From: Mastigias papua | Taxonomy: Eukaryota > Cnidaria > Scyphozoa > Rhizostomeae > Mastigiidae | Reading direction: 5' to 3' | Assembly (NCBI GenBank): GCA_964019165.1 | Contig: OZ025277.1 | Coordinates: 10,981,534 to 11,045,533, forward strand | Length of the DNA: 64,000 bases | Part shown: positions 1 through 21,955 of the stretch, piece by piece | How the letters are laid out: each line of letters begins with the position of its first letter | Position numbering within the stretch: the stretch's first letter is position 1 | Notes under the pieces: generated by a model | Databases searched by the model: none | Told to the model about the DNA's origin: nothing | The model's input: the letters and a program-made list of their open reading frames with translations, nothing else | Position numbers and translations under genes: made by a program

Positions 1-377
1 GAACAGTACCTTAGTATATAAATAGTGAAAGAATTACCTCGTAATCTGTCTCTTGAGCTGTATGGGCTAGACCCTCGGTGCACCTTTGTTATTAAGCCAA
101 GGATGGCAACGATTTTTTCCACGGGGCCACTTGAGAAACAAAAAGTATTGTGTAGGACCAGGCGAAAGGGCTGAATTGATTACTACATAGTGTATACAGT
201 GTGAAATGAAAAAATGAGAAAATGAATGAGCCATGACTCATTTACTCGCACTGTCCCTATCTCAACAGCAGGTCCATTGAATTTTAAGGTGGAGCTGCCA
301 TGTCTCTCTTGTGCAAACTAGTGGAGAGAGATGTAGTGCGAACAGATGACATAGCCTGGATCAACAACTTGGAAGCT

Positions 378-416
378 TTAGGTGACGGCTCAATGGTAGA
401 ATTCGAGTCCCGGTTG
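378..416 (+). repeat. tRNA-like (SINE-type) remnant
   Basis: The stretch carries an A-box-like GGCTCAATGGTAGA directly followed by a B-box-like ATTCGAGTCCCGG. This is the arrangement of a tRNA-Gly-like promoter with the anticodon arm lost. It is far too short to fold as a tRNA, so a decayed tRNA-derived SINE is the better reading. No tail or target duplication was identified. Confidence 0.25.
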
Positions 417-1557
417 GGTAATTCATTTCCTCGTTGGTGTCATTTCGTATTATTTAGTAACGGTAGCCTCGTTAGCTAAGGCTGCTTTTCAGGGGCCTGT
501 GGGAAAAACTTACAATTTGAAATGAGCACCTAGTTACTATATCATTACAAAAGATACACCATCTAAATACAAAATTTATATATGATAGAAATAAATGCAT
601 CAAAATCGATGTTTAAAATCATTTGAAGAGGGCGATTGATTAAGTTCGAGCTCAAATCTGTTCCAAAGATGCGCACGATGATATGAAAATGATTTCTGCC
701 CATTGAGTGTTTTTGGGAAGAGGTATGCATCAGTCATTTTCAGAGTTGCTCAACTTGACACTGTCTCGTGAAGAGTTCTTAGAAAAAATATTTGACAGAT
801 ACGTAGGTGCAAGATCATTTCCATTTAAGGACTTTTATACCATGGCCACTGCCTCTCGTTTAGTAATTTCGGCGATAGTTGGCAACTTTTGCTTTTGAAT
901 CAAAGTATCAGTAGGTGCATATCTACTCTTTGTCACAACTCTAGCTGCTCAATTTTTAACTATTGCGGTGTAAATCGCCTGGTTTCTCTCCAGCTTCCTC
1001 ACACAGAGCAACATTAGCAGAAAGGTGGTTTAACGATACATCTATAGATATTGCTGTAAGTTTCATGGGGTACCAGTTTCTCAACATACTTTTAAAACCT
1101 TAAAGCACGAGAAACCTTAGCACACAAGAACGCTCGCACTTTCTTTTCGCAGTTTTTCCCAATTCCATATTCTTTGTCTTTACGGACATAAGGTGCATTT
1201 TTCAGACCACAACCTCAAAATAAAAGCAACACAGCTTACGTCCATGCATGAAATGAAAGTACAAAATATATTAGATGAAAATACAGAATGTGTGTATTTC
1301 CGTATTTCATATTTTCCAAGTACCTTTCACCTGCCGGTCAAAGTCAGGAGCCTTATATAGGCCATGGACGGCGTAAGCGAACAATCAGATAAAGATTGTT
1401 GTACGATCATTTTGTGCGTTTGGAAGAGAATCTTGTTTTACTTTGGCTATTTTCAAGGTTGTAGTACAAACCATTTTGTTAAAATCGTGTTCATATTTGT
1501 GATTTTATGTGAAATTTGGCTGACCGTTTCTTTTTTACAATAAAATATGAATTTTAG
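417..1557. other. sequence upstream of first visible spectrin exon
   Basis: No recognised coding exon. The 63-residue frame at 707-898 resembles nothing I know. The actin-binding calponin-homology exons expected before the exon at 1558 were not found here, so this is probably intron, with those exons lying left of the window. Confidence 0.5.
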
Positions 1558-11976
<10,419 letters not shown>

Positions 11977-14900
11977 GTATTTTTTCATTGTATCATTTCT
12001 TTCATTATTTGAATTTAGCCACCATAAGGCATTGCTGATATAGACTTGATGATACGACCTGGTGATACTGATAGCACCTTTGCTTGAATTTTTCCAACAG
12101 TAAAATGTTCTTTGCATAATGCGAATCGAGTTACTTTTTGGTTGGAATTAAAATGACTGTCAATTTTAAAGATAAACCAGGGACCTTTGGCTTGTTTACA
12201 ACGATAGCGGCATGTCACCTTGGCATTAATGTTCATAGCCTATAGACCGAAATATTCTGGACGTTTTTTCGATCCTAGGGACAATTTTAGTGTATATCTT
12301 TAGTATGAAAGCTAGGATTCACTGTTGTTTTACTCACCCACCTCCGAAAATTTATCAGGTAGATTTGTCGGGTCACACGCTTGCTTTACTCTATGGAAAT
12401 GGAAGAATTACTCCTGCCACCGTATTTCATATTTAATTGAAGCTAGGCCTGTTTATTGCCTCCTCATGCACATGTAACTGATAATCTTGCAGTATTATAT
12501 CCTTTACTGTTCTACCACTATATATGAAGCCTTTATTGCACCCCATTGCTCTGAAATAGTAAGATATTCGACATCCTTGCAGTGCATTAGGTGCGGCCAA
12601 AAAGGACGCGGTGCGGTGCTTATTGGGCATAGCCTGTAAAAGTCCCCCAATCTGTGGTGGCTGGTACCACCCTAGTTGATCATGGAAAAGTCAGGGAGTT
12701 TTGCTTTCAGTTTCTGTGGGAACCATGCTTGGTGTATTAGCTTGAATGCTGTGCTTAATTTTCATTGTTATAAGAAAAGTTTCCAACTCAGAACTTATTT
12801 AAGAACAACTTCCAACTTATTTGCCAGAGTAGGTAAGTACTTTGACTAATGGCTGTGAGAAGTTCTAGCCTGGTATTCTGTAAGTGACAGAATTAGCAAT
12901 CTGGCTGCTTATTTCTTTAAACTGATGGGATGGAAAGCTGTATAGATGCATGGATGCCGTATTCGGACATAAGCACCTATTCAAACTTGGTCGTTTACTT
13001 GTACTGGGGTGTTTTTTCGCATTTTGACTTTCCATTACTATCATTATTCCCTCAAATTAGTATCTTTCGTTATTTCTATGGATTGATTTTAACTACAGTT
13101 CGAGAAATAATGATCCTCGAATAGCTTAAGAAGTTAATTCAATTGTAGGATAAATGTATAAACTAGTTGATTCCTTCCTTCCTTGTAAAGGAGGACGGAT
13201 TCAAAGCAGCTATTTATTGGATTAGCATGAACTTCTTCGCATACGAATTTCTGCTGGCTTTGTCTTTAATTTAGACATTCGTCACTTTGAAATCAAATTA
13301 TTTTTCAATAATTATTGGCAATACTCCACAGAGAGGTCCTATACAAGCTTTGCTTGACTATTATTAAAGAAAATATTACTGTGGTACCGAATGTTTATTA
13401 CTTATTACCTCAACACCCAATTAATACACCATTTCATCTGACAGTAATGAGTTTTTGCGGTAAAAATAGAAAGATAATGACCCTAATAATGTTGATGTCA
13501 AATATAGTATTTTCATTTAGTTCATTAGCATAATTAATAACTGATTGTTAATGCAGGTGGTAGCACGTGGAGCTTAGATAGAGTTTAGTTTTTATAGATC
13601 ATGATTGCAGTGGCGTAACAGGATGACCTGGAGTAGAGTGGAATATTTTGTCTGGGTGCCTTTACAAGCCTTAAATTTTTTCCAAAATCTAGACAAAATA
13701 ATGAATACTAACTGTTATGAAAAGGGGAGAAAAGAAGCAATAATTAGCCTATGAACTGAGGGATATGGACCTATTGAATGTCTTTCTTTTGAGGGCGCTT
13801 TTGGGAGCCCTTGGAAGTTGCTCTAACCTATTTCGTTTATTCCTCTAATTCAGATATTACACTCTCATCTCCCCGCAAACCAACTTTACGATAGAGAGTT
13901 TGTTGAAAGGATATCAACCCGTAGACTACAGTCAAAAAACTGGAACATCTTCGAGGCTGAACTGACCTTGTGACATTTATTCATATGGGTGTGTACCACT
14001 TTATTCTTGCAGCCTCAGCACAACTAGAGAACTTGTTCAAAGAATCTACGATTTTTGAGTGACTTATTGGTGAGAGCACTAGAAGAAAGAGAAGGTTGAT
14101 CGAGCTTTTGCCGTATTCAAGACGCTGCAATTTTGTTTTCACCATTTGGAAATAAAATTGTGGGGGTAGTATGTAGTAATAATTTTTAGACTGCCGGAAA
14201 AAAGGGAGAAGCAGTTGCTGGCATATACTTATCAGGTTTTTCATCTGGCAATGTGAGCCATCGGGTGATGACCGCCAAATGAATAGTAGTATTTATCTGC
14301 CAAGTAAGGTCTCAGTAGCGCTACAAGGAATTTTTTTATAGGAGTGCTGTCGACCGTGAAAGGCAAACTACAATATTTTTAAAGACAATATGGCATGGAA
14401 TTATAATTTTTGGACTTAGAAGTGGAAGACAAATCACAGAAATTATCATGACTTATATGACACCAAGGATTCATTTCAAACCCAAATTGCAAGCTAATTT
14501 ATTTCTTCTGCAAAGTAATCCATGTAGAGTAAAGAACTTTGAAATCAGTTCTTTGGGGACGTCAAACTTTTTTCTAAATAATTTCATATACATATCTTCT
14601 CTTTCACATCGCTGAGTAATGAGCATAGAGCACGCAATTAGCTTTAAGTTTCTGGCATCACGCATGCAAGAGTGTCAGTACATCCTGGAGTGCCTTGGAA
14701 GCGAACCAGACTTTCTGAGGAGAGTTATCACCGATAATAAGTCTTGGATGTTTGAGTACGACCCGGAGATCAAGTGTCAGAGCCATCAGTGAAATAGCTA
14801 GACGTCCCCAAAGTCAAAGAAAGCTCAAGAATCTAAGTCGCCCCATGTGAGTTTTCCTTGTCCTAAAGATTAAGAGAGTCATCAAAAGAGACCGTTTTTG

Positions 14901-15237
14901 GGCATACAGAGGGCATAAAAAGGCCTTAATAACGGAATTGAGGAGGAGCCCTTAAAAGTCCTTCCAAGAGTGCCTACATCCCTTGTATAAAAGAATGAGA
15001 ACACACATTAGACTCCATGGGGACTAAATTGAAAGGAAGAACTTGTAGCTTGTGGTTTGAGCTCTAAATGAATATTTGTGATACCAATCCTGGACCTTTC
15101 CTGACATGCCTCGTTTATTTATTCAGGTGCAAATCGAAGCTCATTTGATAGGAGGAATAGTGTTTATTAGAGTCAAATTAAATGCACTGTACCATACGTT
15201 TTTAGGGATGGAATAGTACACATGATCCGACACTTTT
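11977..15237. other. intronic or intergenic sequence
   Basis: Apart from the possible exon at 13854 no gene is recognised. A CAGTGGCGTAAC motif at about 13610 looks like a DNA-transposon terminus, without an identifiable partner end. Short frames on both strands look like chance. Confidence 0.45.
13854..13969 (+). CDS. possible ninth beta-spectrin exon
   Basis: After acceptor TTCAG at 13849-13853 a frame in phase 0, as the previous exon requires, encodes ILHSHLPANQ, then REFVERISTR and a tryptophan-containing helix. This resembles the end of helix B and helix C of a spectrin repeat. The frame stops soon after, and the only nearby donors (GTGACA at 13970, GTAGAC at 13921) are weak. The heptad spacing around the tryptophan is off by one. 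It may be a real exon, a decayed one or chance; the 3' border is uncertain. Confidence 0.38.
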
Positions 15238-15640
15238 GTGTCATACAGCATCCCTAGAAATATTGTGGTGTATTTGCATGCTAGGGGACTGGAAACATTC
15301 AAATTGCGGTTTTACAGAAGAATGTTGAAAGAATCATGCGGTGAGCGTAGGACAAATGAAGAAGTATTGAACATGATGAATGTACAACGATCGTTGTTAG
15401 GCAATACCAAAAAGAGGAAAGTTAAGTATTTTGGAAATATGGTAAGACACAATGGGCTTCAGTTTTTGTTAGAGGGAAAATAAATGGAAAAGAGGAAAAT
15501 AAAGGCCAAGAATCACATAGGTAGATAACGGTATATAGCGGACAGAGAACAATTATGAAGAAATACAGAGAAGAGAGAAATGGAGATCCATAACAGATAG
15601 CCTGCTGGGAGCAGACAACACCATATAACGATGATGATTT
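15238..15640 (+). pseudogene. RTE-type LINE 3' fragment
   Basis: The frame contains FKLRFYRRMLKESCGERRTN, then EEVL, then KVKYFGNMVRH. This matches the C-terminal region of RTE-clade polyproteins (F-x-x-W/F-x-YRRML ... TNEEVL ... KL-x-Y-x-GH-x-x-R). After position 15483 the similarity continues with stops (an R-W/N-x-x-AD-R-E-like segment near 15540), so it is a 5'-truncated, mutated copy. No target duplication was found. Confidence 0.6.
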
Positions 15641-17259
15641 TCTTAGAAGATAGGGGAAGCAGGGTTCAGGTTTAGTCCGGTACATTTCAACGGCAGTATA
15701 CAGAGGGCATTTTCTTTTTGACTTTCAGCTGATATCTTTCATATTTATTTACGATCTTAATTCATTACAATTCAAATTGATAATAATTTGTAAGCTAGCT
15801 TTACTATCTACAACTTGTTGTACAACAGAGATTCACAAATTAATCATTGAGTTTTAAATCCAGATTAAAATTGAAATGTCCAAATTGAAAACGTCATTTC
15901 TGCTCTACATCGCTTTTGCCCTCAGGATCCGTTAACACTAGCAAGGGCCATCCAAGTGAATCTGTATGAAAACTAGTGTTGATAGGCTTTCTGTTTACTC
16001 TTTACCTGCGAGATGGATACCCATTCACATCTTCTATATGGACCGGTTTAGGATCGCTTTCCAGGATGTACTCATCTGTGCATGTTTCCGTTAAAGCCTA
16101 GTGTATACGGTTGGGGCTTTTTAAGGCAAATACAGTTCGTATGTGGGGCAAGATAATTTCTCGTAAGAGGGCTATGTTGCACTGATGGCTTTCATGCTGA
16201 CGTCGAAATTTCAAAATTCAGAAATCCGAAAGATGTATGAGTAATGCCTACAGAAATTCCTCTTTCTACTCACGTTATCTGTGTCATCTTTGTCGTGTTT
16301 TATTACGGAGCTTGAGAATATTGCTTGTCGTGTACTCAGTGTAGATTTGGTAATGGGAACTTGCCTCTGGTATAACTGGACTGAACAGCTTCTGCTTGCA
16401 AGGAGATCTGGAAGAAGTAACCATTCTGATTGCCAGCTAAAATACGTAGAATTGTTGTCACATGGATGTCATTATCGATAGCAGTTGGAGTATCCGAAAA
16501 AGTGGACTGGATCCGTTATAGTTTGCACCCAATCTAATTTGAAACCAGTGTAAAAATGAACAAAACTGGTCATAGATCCTAAGTTGGATCCTTGTCGCAT
16601 TGGATCCGTGCTAGTGGGAACGTAGCATTACAGTGTTGAGGAAAGGTTTCACATGCTCGGTATTCCACTCAGGCGTTCCGTATCAAAACGATATACATGT
16701 GTGAGTCCACTTAAATCCGTATAGGTATCGGCATCCGTATCGGGAATATCATCCTGACAAGAGGTTCACTTGTGACCGAGATTATTATTGCAGGAACTAT
16801 ATTAGATGACTTCTAAGTCACGCTTGAATGATATGACTTGTATTTTTGAGTCGTAGTTTTCTTGGCTTTTTTGCAACGCCTTTAGTACTTAAGGGTCATT
16901 ATGGTTAAGCTGTCGTCCATTTAGCCATTGCTGATAGACAGGGGTGCTCCCAGCTCATGCGCTTGTATGTTTAACTACTATGAATTTTTTGTTCTGACGA
17001 TTTCTGAATGCCAGACAGTGTTTAAAGCTCGAGCAAGTTGCATTTGGATTTGATCCCGCCAGACTGGGTATGTTAGCGGATGTCAATGTGTGACTAAGAC
17101 CTTTGCATAGGTCCCGCGTTCAGTATCAACTCAACCACGCCACCAAAACGTTTCACTTTCTGATGGTAATTGGAATCGGAAATGGGAACGTCGCTCTTCA
17201 ATGAAAATGTTGGATGAAAAATTGAAGACGCTGGTTATACTGTTCTTATTACTGTTTGC
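15641..17259. other. no recognised gene
   Basis: Only short frames, none with family similarity I can name. Could be the remaining spectrin intron or intergenic DNA. The receptor at 17260 is read from the opposite strand. Confidence 0.45.
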
Positions 17260-18249
17260 TCACCGAAGACTTTGATCCCTCTGTAGGAATATCCATCTCC
17301 GTATCGCTGCTCTAATTGCTTTGTTGAGGATGCAGAGAAGGAGCTGCTTCCCAATCGGACACGCCATCATCAAAAATAGCGCCCAGTGAATGACAATAGC
17401 CTTTTGACAAGTATCCTTTAGATACCGTTGGGGAATCTGATTTACAATAATCAATGGCAGGTAGCAGATAATTATAGCGAGAAAAATTCCCGCGGTTACA
17501 CTTGATTGCTTTATCTCGACATACCTACGCTTTAAACGCTTTTGATGCAGTCTGTCAACATAGGCAGATTTTTGTATCTTCTTATGGGTCTTTCTTGCAG
17601 TGATCATTATCCGTGCATGTATACCCAGCAAGAGAGCAATACTGACGTAGATGATGACAGAGTAGTAGGAGAATATCTCTTCGATGATGAATCTGGGAAT
17701 GATATAGGAGACAACTGCACTGAGGTTGGTGACTGTGCTAATGGCTAAGGCAATTTTCTTTGTCATCCTATCGGAGTAAATGAATTGCCGATATACTAAC
17801 ATATAGCGGTCGACAGAGACGGCTATGAAGGCGAAAAACGATGCAAGGGTAAGGATGAAGTGCAGGGTGTTGATCACATCGCTCAGTAGCTCTACAGAAC
17901 TCTGTGCTGAATCTTTGATCCATATAATGAGATAGGCAGTCATGCATGGCTGAAGTGTTATCGCTGATACTAAATCTATGATGGTCAGGTTTGCAAGAAA
18001 TATCCTCGTGCCGGATTTTAATTTCTTCGCCTTCAATATGCCAGTAAGGACAGCGATGTCAATGAAAAGTGCTACAGCGTTGGAAATAGAATTTAGCACG
18101 CTGATTGCGTAAAAGTTGCTCTCTAACATAGTGATCGACGATACAGTACAGGCTGCATTGCCATAGAATGAGGGAATAGCTTCTGGTGGTAGTGTTGAGT
18201 TATCAGTAGCGTTAGTATTACTGGAGTTGTTTTTTACCGTTAGATTCAT
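17260..18249 (-). CDS. orphan rhodopsin-class (class A) GPCR, intronless
   Basis: A 329-residue seven-helix receptor of the plasma membrane. The N-terminal tail has four or five N-glycosylation sites (N2, N7/N8, N13, N17). Approximate helices are TM1 46-72, TM2 82-108 (LANLTIIDL, with the conserved Asp92), TM3 123-150 ending in VDRY at 146-149, TM4 164-186, TM5 193-215, TM6 250-275 (IIICYLP in place of FxxCWxP) and TM7 283-305. The NPxxY motif of TM7 is replaced by CPIGK. There is a basic intracellular loop 3 and a short C-terminal tail. The length is normal for a minimal class-A receptor, and the start gives a complete glycosylated tail. The single exon lies just beyond the last visible spectrin exon on the opposite strand. 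Ligand and subfamily cannot be told. Confidence 0.88.
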   Translation of the reverse strand: MNLTVKNNSSNTNATDNSTLPPEAIPSFYGNAACTVSSITMLESNFYAISVLNSISNAVALFIDIAVLTGILKAKKLKSGTRIFLANLTIIDLVSAITLQPCMTAYLIIWIKDSAQSSVELLSDVINTLHFILTLASFFAFIAVSVDRYMLVYRQFIYSDRMTKKIALAISTVTNLSAVVSYIIPRFIIEEIFSYYSVIIYVSIALLLGIHARIMITARKTHKKIQKSAYVDRLHQKRLKRRYVEIKQSSVTAGIFLAIIICYLPLIIVNQIPQRYLKDTCQKAIVIHWALFLMMACPIGKQLLLCILNKAIRAAIRRWIFLQRDQSLR

Positions 18250-18365
18250 TGTGTGACGGCGTGTGTGATCTTTTTGGAAGGAAGGAAGACTCGCTCTTGT
18301 CCAGAGCTGTGCCTGAGAACGCGCAATTGATAAATAGATAGATGATGCTGTTATAGACCTGTGCC

Positions 18366-18373
18366 TTTTTATA
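18366..18373 (-). promoter_or_regulatory. TATA-like box upstream of GPCR
   Basis: On the minus strand TATAAAAA lies about 120 bases before the receptor start codon at 18249. Position and sequence fit a core promoter, but no transcript evidence is available and AT-rich DNA produces such matches by chance. Confidence 0.3.
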
Positions 18374-18659
18374 CTTTGGTGAAGTATCAGTCTTTTGTAT
18401 TAGTGTCCCTGAAACAGATTATTTTAACTTTAGAGTTAGGATGATACAACTCTGAAAAAAACAATCTAGAGAATGTAAATTCGATGTCAAAAGTTCCATA
18501 TATCAAGGCAGAGCAAACCATGTTGATATCTAGCATCTCTTCATCACAATAAACTCAGAGAAAAGAGTTATGCCAGGCCCAACAACAAGGTAGCCGGCAC
18601 GTTTCCAACATCATTGCTAAAGAGCAAATTCAACTGACTTAATTTACTCTTGAGTATCA

Positions 18660-19030
18660 GATAATCTTCCCCACGCCCGATTGTTAGTTTTTGGATTTTT
18701 TCCAACCCCCACACTTATCCCAGACCCCCATTTTATTGACTTTGAGGTTTTTATAATTGAAATTGCGTTTCTTTCCGGAGACTGTTTTCATTTACTTAGA
18801 GTTCATTCAGAGAGTTGTTTAGTAATCTCCTACTCTATAATTATAATTTTCTTTACTTCGCGTTTTGTTCACAATTCATGATTAGTCAGTCTTCCTCTGT
18901 CGTTCCTCTCAATATTCACGTGTTCTATTTTCCAGCCATCGAGTTGTTGCAACCCACCATTTGTTATTTTTCAGAGCATTTTCCAGCCCCCGTTTACCCC
19001 CACCCCGTCTCCGATTATCCTGTGCTCAAA
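18660..19030. repeat. C-rich MITE-like element (copy 1)
   Basis: Two C-rich blocks (TTTTTTCCAACCCCCACACT near 18699; TTTTCCAGCCCCCGTTTACC near 18978) flank about 230 bases of AT-rich sequence. The same block order, on the opposite strand, is seen at 63063-63545, including a shared TTAGTTT...TTTTTTCCAA core. It therefore looks like one member of a dispersed non-autonomous family. Confidence 0.4.
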
Positions 19031-20320
19031 AGTAATGCTTGGCATGTCTTATGAAGACGTTTGGCAGGAAACTCATAGATTTTAAATGACTTTAATGGCT
19101 GATTTTTACGTCCTGTTTTACTCGTGTCGATTCAGCTATTTTCACCTGAAAAGTTTTAAGTCTATTTTCAAATGCTTAGCACGAGTAGAGCTCGATTGAG
19201 TTGGCCGTGCTACACGGCCAAAGCACGGCTTCTATTTAAACGTCGCGCTTGAGTCGAGTCGAATCAATTACCATCTACTGCAGTCCGCAAATTACATCGG
19301 CTGCCGCATGCGCTCACTTTTACTGTTTGGTGGAAATGAATCATCAGGTATTACTTCAATGCTATGGGTCTGAAACTGGCCTTGTACCTGGACATAGATA
19401 CGGCTTTTACTAGAAAATAAAGGTGGCTAGGAAGAAGCAAATAGTGACACTGAGGAAGGGGAGGATTGTCGCATAAGGAAGAACGACAGACCAGGGGAAA
19501 AATCTCTGTTGCTTATCGATACTATAAACTAATTGTTATAATTTGTAAGGATAATTATTTTCCTTGATACTCACTAACAGCAAAACTAGCAAAAGAAGTG
19601 AAGATTATAGAAATGTGATGAATAGAGCTGAAGACGCTCGTGAGAAAAATGGCACACACGTGCGTTCAATGTGGCTCTGGCGGGAAAATAATTTTGAAGT
19701 GTTGTGAATGCAAAGGGCAGCAATAACACTGAATTCTGCACTGGGGATGCAGCGGCTTCAGTAGGACATATAGTTGACAGAAAAGAGCGATCAAGTGTGG
19801 ATCACCTGGCTGTTGCAACCTAACTGAGTATGAGCTTTAATAAAGCTAATAGTACTGTAGAAAGGGTTGATTAATAACGTTCTTCATATCCATGAAACAG
19901 TAATTGTCAACATTGTTCCCGCCACTGCTCACATGAAGATAGTCTCACTTAATGCGTGAACCAACCACAACCGCCAGAATGAGGCTGTTTTTGTTTTTAC
20001 TAGTGAAAGCGCGACAGAAGCTCGACGCTTAAAAGGAATTGAGTTCCACACATGTGCTTAAATCGCTCTATTGTCGATCTTATTTGCAATTGATTCGACG
20101 CAAGTAAAGCACAACTAATAAATTTGCCCTAATTCATAATTATAAACCTATAACACATGTCTTTGATTGACCAGATATAAATGGATCATAATTCTTTCAT
20201 ACCAATAAGTGCATTTCACAAATCTTAGAATGAGAGCAACAACAACCACTTAAAATGGTAACACAAACACATATACTACAACACACACTTCTTATTCCAT
20301 TTCATTTGAAAGTAGATTCT
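19031..20320. other. no recognised gene
   Basis: A short CxxC-rich stretch on + near 19660 (CVQCGSGGKIILKCCECKG) looks like a zinc-ribbon fragment but is followed at once by a stop. A small palindrome GGCCGTGCTACACGGCC lies near 19202. Nothing else is supported. Confidence 0.4.
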
Positions 20321-20324
20321 TTAA

Positions 20325-20530
20325 AAGGTAACTGAAGTGCAAAACCAGAACTCCTACACAAGCACATCTTTGGCATTAAAATGCAAAACAATACTTCTCT
20401 ATTTCATCTGTTTTGTTGTTTGACAGAATATTGCCTTCTTTTTAGCTAATTGACTCGACTGGATTCCGCTATTTTGTATTCCTACTTCCTTTCTCAAAAC
20501 GAGGTTTGACATCATGGCATCAATTGACGT
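20325..20530 (+). repeat. left terminal inverted repeat of THAP element
   Basis: Pairs with 21225-21437 in reverse complement, with scattered substitutions and small indels. Shared landmarks are AAGTGCAAAACC, TTTGGCATT..AATGCAAAACA, TAGCTAATTGACTC and TTTTGTATTCCTACTTCC. Confidence 0.8.
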
Positions 20531-20581
20531 CAAATTGTACTAGTTGTTTACTATAAAGTTTTTTTCGATCTTGGGTATTTC

Positions 20582-20887
20582 TTGCCAGACATGGTACATT
20601 GCTGTGTTCCACGGTGTACGAATTATCCCGCTAAAAGTGCTAAAGCTGGAATTGTGAGTTATCACAAAATTCCGAGTCAACTTCACATGCAGAAGGTCTG
20701 GCTTGCACGATTGAAGAGAGCAAACCTCCCTCCGCTAAGAAATTGTTATGTTTGCAGTGGACATTTTGAAGAAACTTGCTTTGAATCAGGAACTGATTTA
20801 AGCAAAGAACTTCTTGGTCAAAGAATCAGACGATGCTTGAAACCAGATGCGGTTCCTCTTTTCTGCTGCATCAGGGCAACAAACTAA
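20582..20887 (+). CDS. THAP-domain protein, transposon-derived, short
   Basis: A 101-residue protein that is essentially one THAP zinc finger, a C2CH DNA-binding fold used by P-element/Kolobok-type transposases and host factors derived from them. It starts PDMVHCCVPRC (first two zinc cysteines within VHCCVPRCTN), then YHKIPS, a central tryptophan in KVWLARLKRANLPP, and VCSGHF, which supplies the last Cys and His. A closing AVPLF stands in the place of the usual AVPTIF/P box. The frame ends shortly after the domain, so the transposase part is missing. It sits between the inverted ends of the TTAA-flanked element. It would bind DNA, probably the element ends, if expressed. Confidence 0.78.
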   Translation: MPDMVHCCVPRCTNYPAKSAKAGIVSYHKIPSQLHMQKVWLARLKRANLPPLRNCYVCSGHFEETCFESGTDLSKELLGQRIRRCLKPDAVPLFCCIRATN

Positions 20888-21224
20888 AAGACCTGCAACA
20901 GCGCACTTTCAGAGCAATTTCCTATCTATTACATTGACAAAACATAAGCATAGCTCTTAAGTTGTACCTACCAGTCAGCATTTGTCAGTCTGTGTTGATC
21001 ATCTGCTACTGCGACCGCCTCAACATCACCTACATCACTACCGGCATGAGGGACTTAAGGCTGGAACTGATATGGTTGAATTCCAAACCGGTCCATTTCT
21101 CTAATCGGAATGTCAACGCCGTCATCTGATGACAATGATGAAAACGACGATCGATTTGAATCTATTTCCGTATCTCATCTTGGTATTCTAAACTCCAGTG
21201 TGTGCGGTTGTGGGTATGACGACT

Positions 21225-21437
21225 TGACGAGTTTGACGCTATGACATCAATCCTCGTTTTGAGAATGGAAGTAGGAATACAAAATTGCGGAACCCATTGG
21301 AGTCAATTAGCCAAAACGAAGGAAATATTTTGGTCAAACAGCAAAGCAGATGAGATAGAAAAGTATTGTTTTGTTTTGCATTGAAATGCCAAAGACTTGT
21401 TTACTTAGGAGTTTTGGTTTTGCACTTCAGTTGCCCT
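21225..21437 (-). repeat. right terminal inverted repeat of THAP element
   Basis: Reverse complement of the left end, terminating ...GTTTTGCACTTCAGTTGCCCT before the TTAA duplication. Confidence 0.8.
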
Positions 21438-21857
21438 TTAAAGTTAGTATAATCGATTATATCTAAATACACATACCTGAATCTAGCTCAGACGAACTGT
21501 TTACAATGCGGAGTCTCTGCAAAATAAAGTAAAGTAAGAATTTTAATGGCTGTGAAGTAACAACAATTTACACTTCAAACAGACAGTAGAGCGATATTTG
21601 CAAATTTTTAAGTCCAATTCTTCCCTCCCTAATTCTGTATTGGTCTTGTATAAGTAGTTGTCAGAGCTGACCGCATACTGTAAGTGAAGTCAATAGCATG
21701 GTGCCGGAATGTTTTAGGATTTCCCCTAAATACTATTTGTCGATCCTCCATCGACCCAAATACCCTTATTCAGTAGTTGGATTGCGAAATAACAATAATT
21801 TCTGGAGTTTCCTCTTTTTATGTGCAGTCTGACGTGCAGACATATAGTCCTGTTTTT

Positions 21858-21955
21858 ACGATGTGTATAACTATAGCCCTGCTGTTCATATGACGTGTAT
21901 AAGTATAACCCTGTTCATATGACGTGTATAGCTATAGCCCTGTTCATTTGACGAA
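21858..21955 (+). repeat. short tandem repeat, about 30-bp unit, three copies
   Basis: Three adjacent diverged units built on ACGTGTATAnnTATAnCCCTGTTCATATG. Nothing else in the surrounding 1.1 kb (21442-22559) is recognised. Confidence 0.7.

Larger units (their letters stand above)
20321..21441 (+). mobile_element. THAP-bearing DNA transposon with TTAA duplications
   Basis: The element spans 20325-21437 (1113 bases) and is bounded by TTAA at 20321-20324 and 21438-21441. The ends are inverted repeats of about 200 bases (roughly 20325-20530 and 21225-21437), beginning AAGGTAACTGAAGTGCAAAA on the left and AGGGCAACTGAAGTGCAAAA on the right. Between them is one THAP-domain ORF and no transposase catalytic region. 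THAP domain plus TTAA target duplication is the combination known for Kolobok-type transposons. piggyBac also uses TTAA but lacks THAP. It is non-autonomous as it stands. Confidence 0.8.

Noticed and set aside
993..1061. Possible spectrin exon reading LAERWFNDTSIDIA before a good GTAAGT donor
   Set aside because: It has an acceptor and a donor but does not resemble the end of the second calponin-homology domain that should precede the exon at 1558.
12433..12630. Minus frame resembling a small protein (MPNKHRTASFLAAPNALQG)
   Set aside because: No family pattern, no start or splice support, AT-rich flanks; left as chance.
17542..17748. 68-residue + frame
   Set aside because: Antisense shadow of the GPCR on the minus strand.
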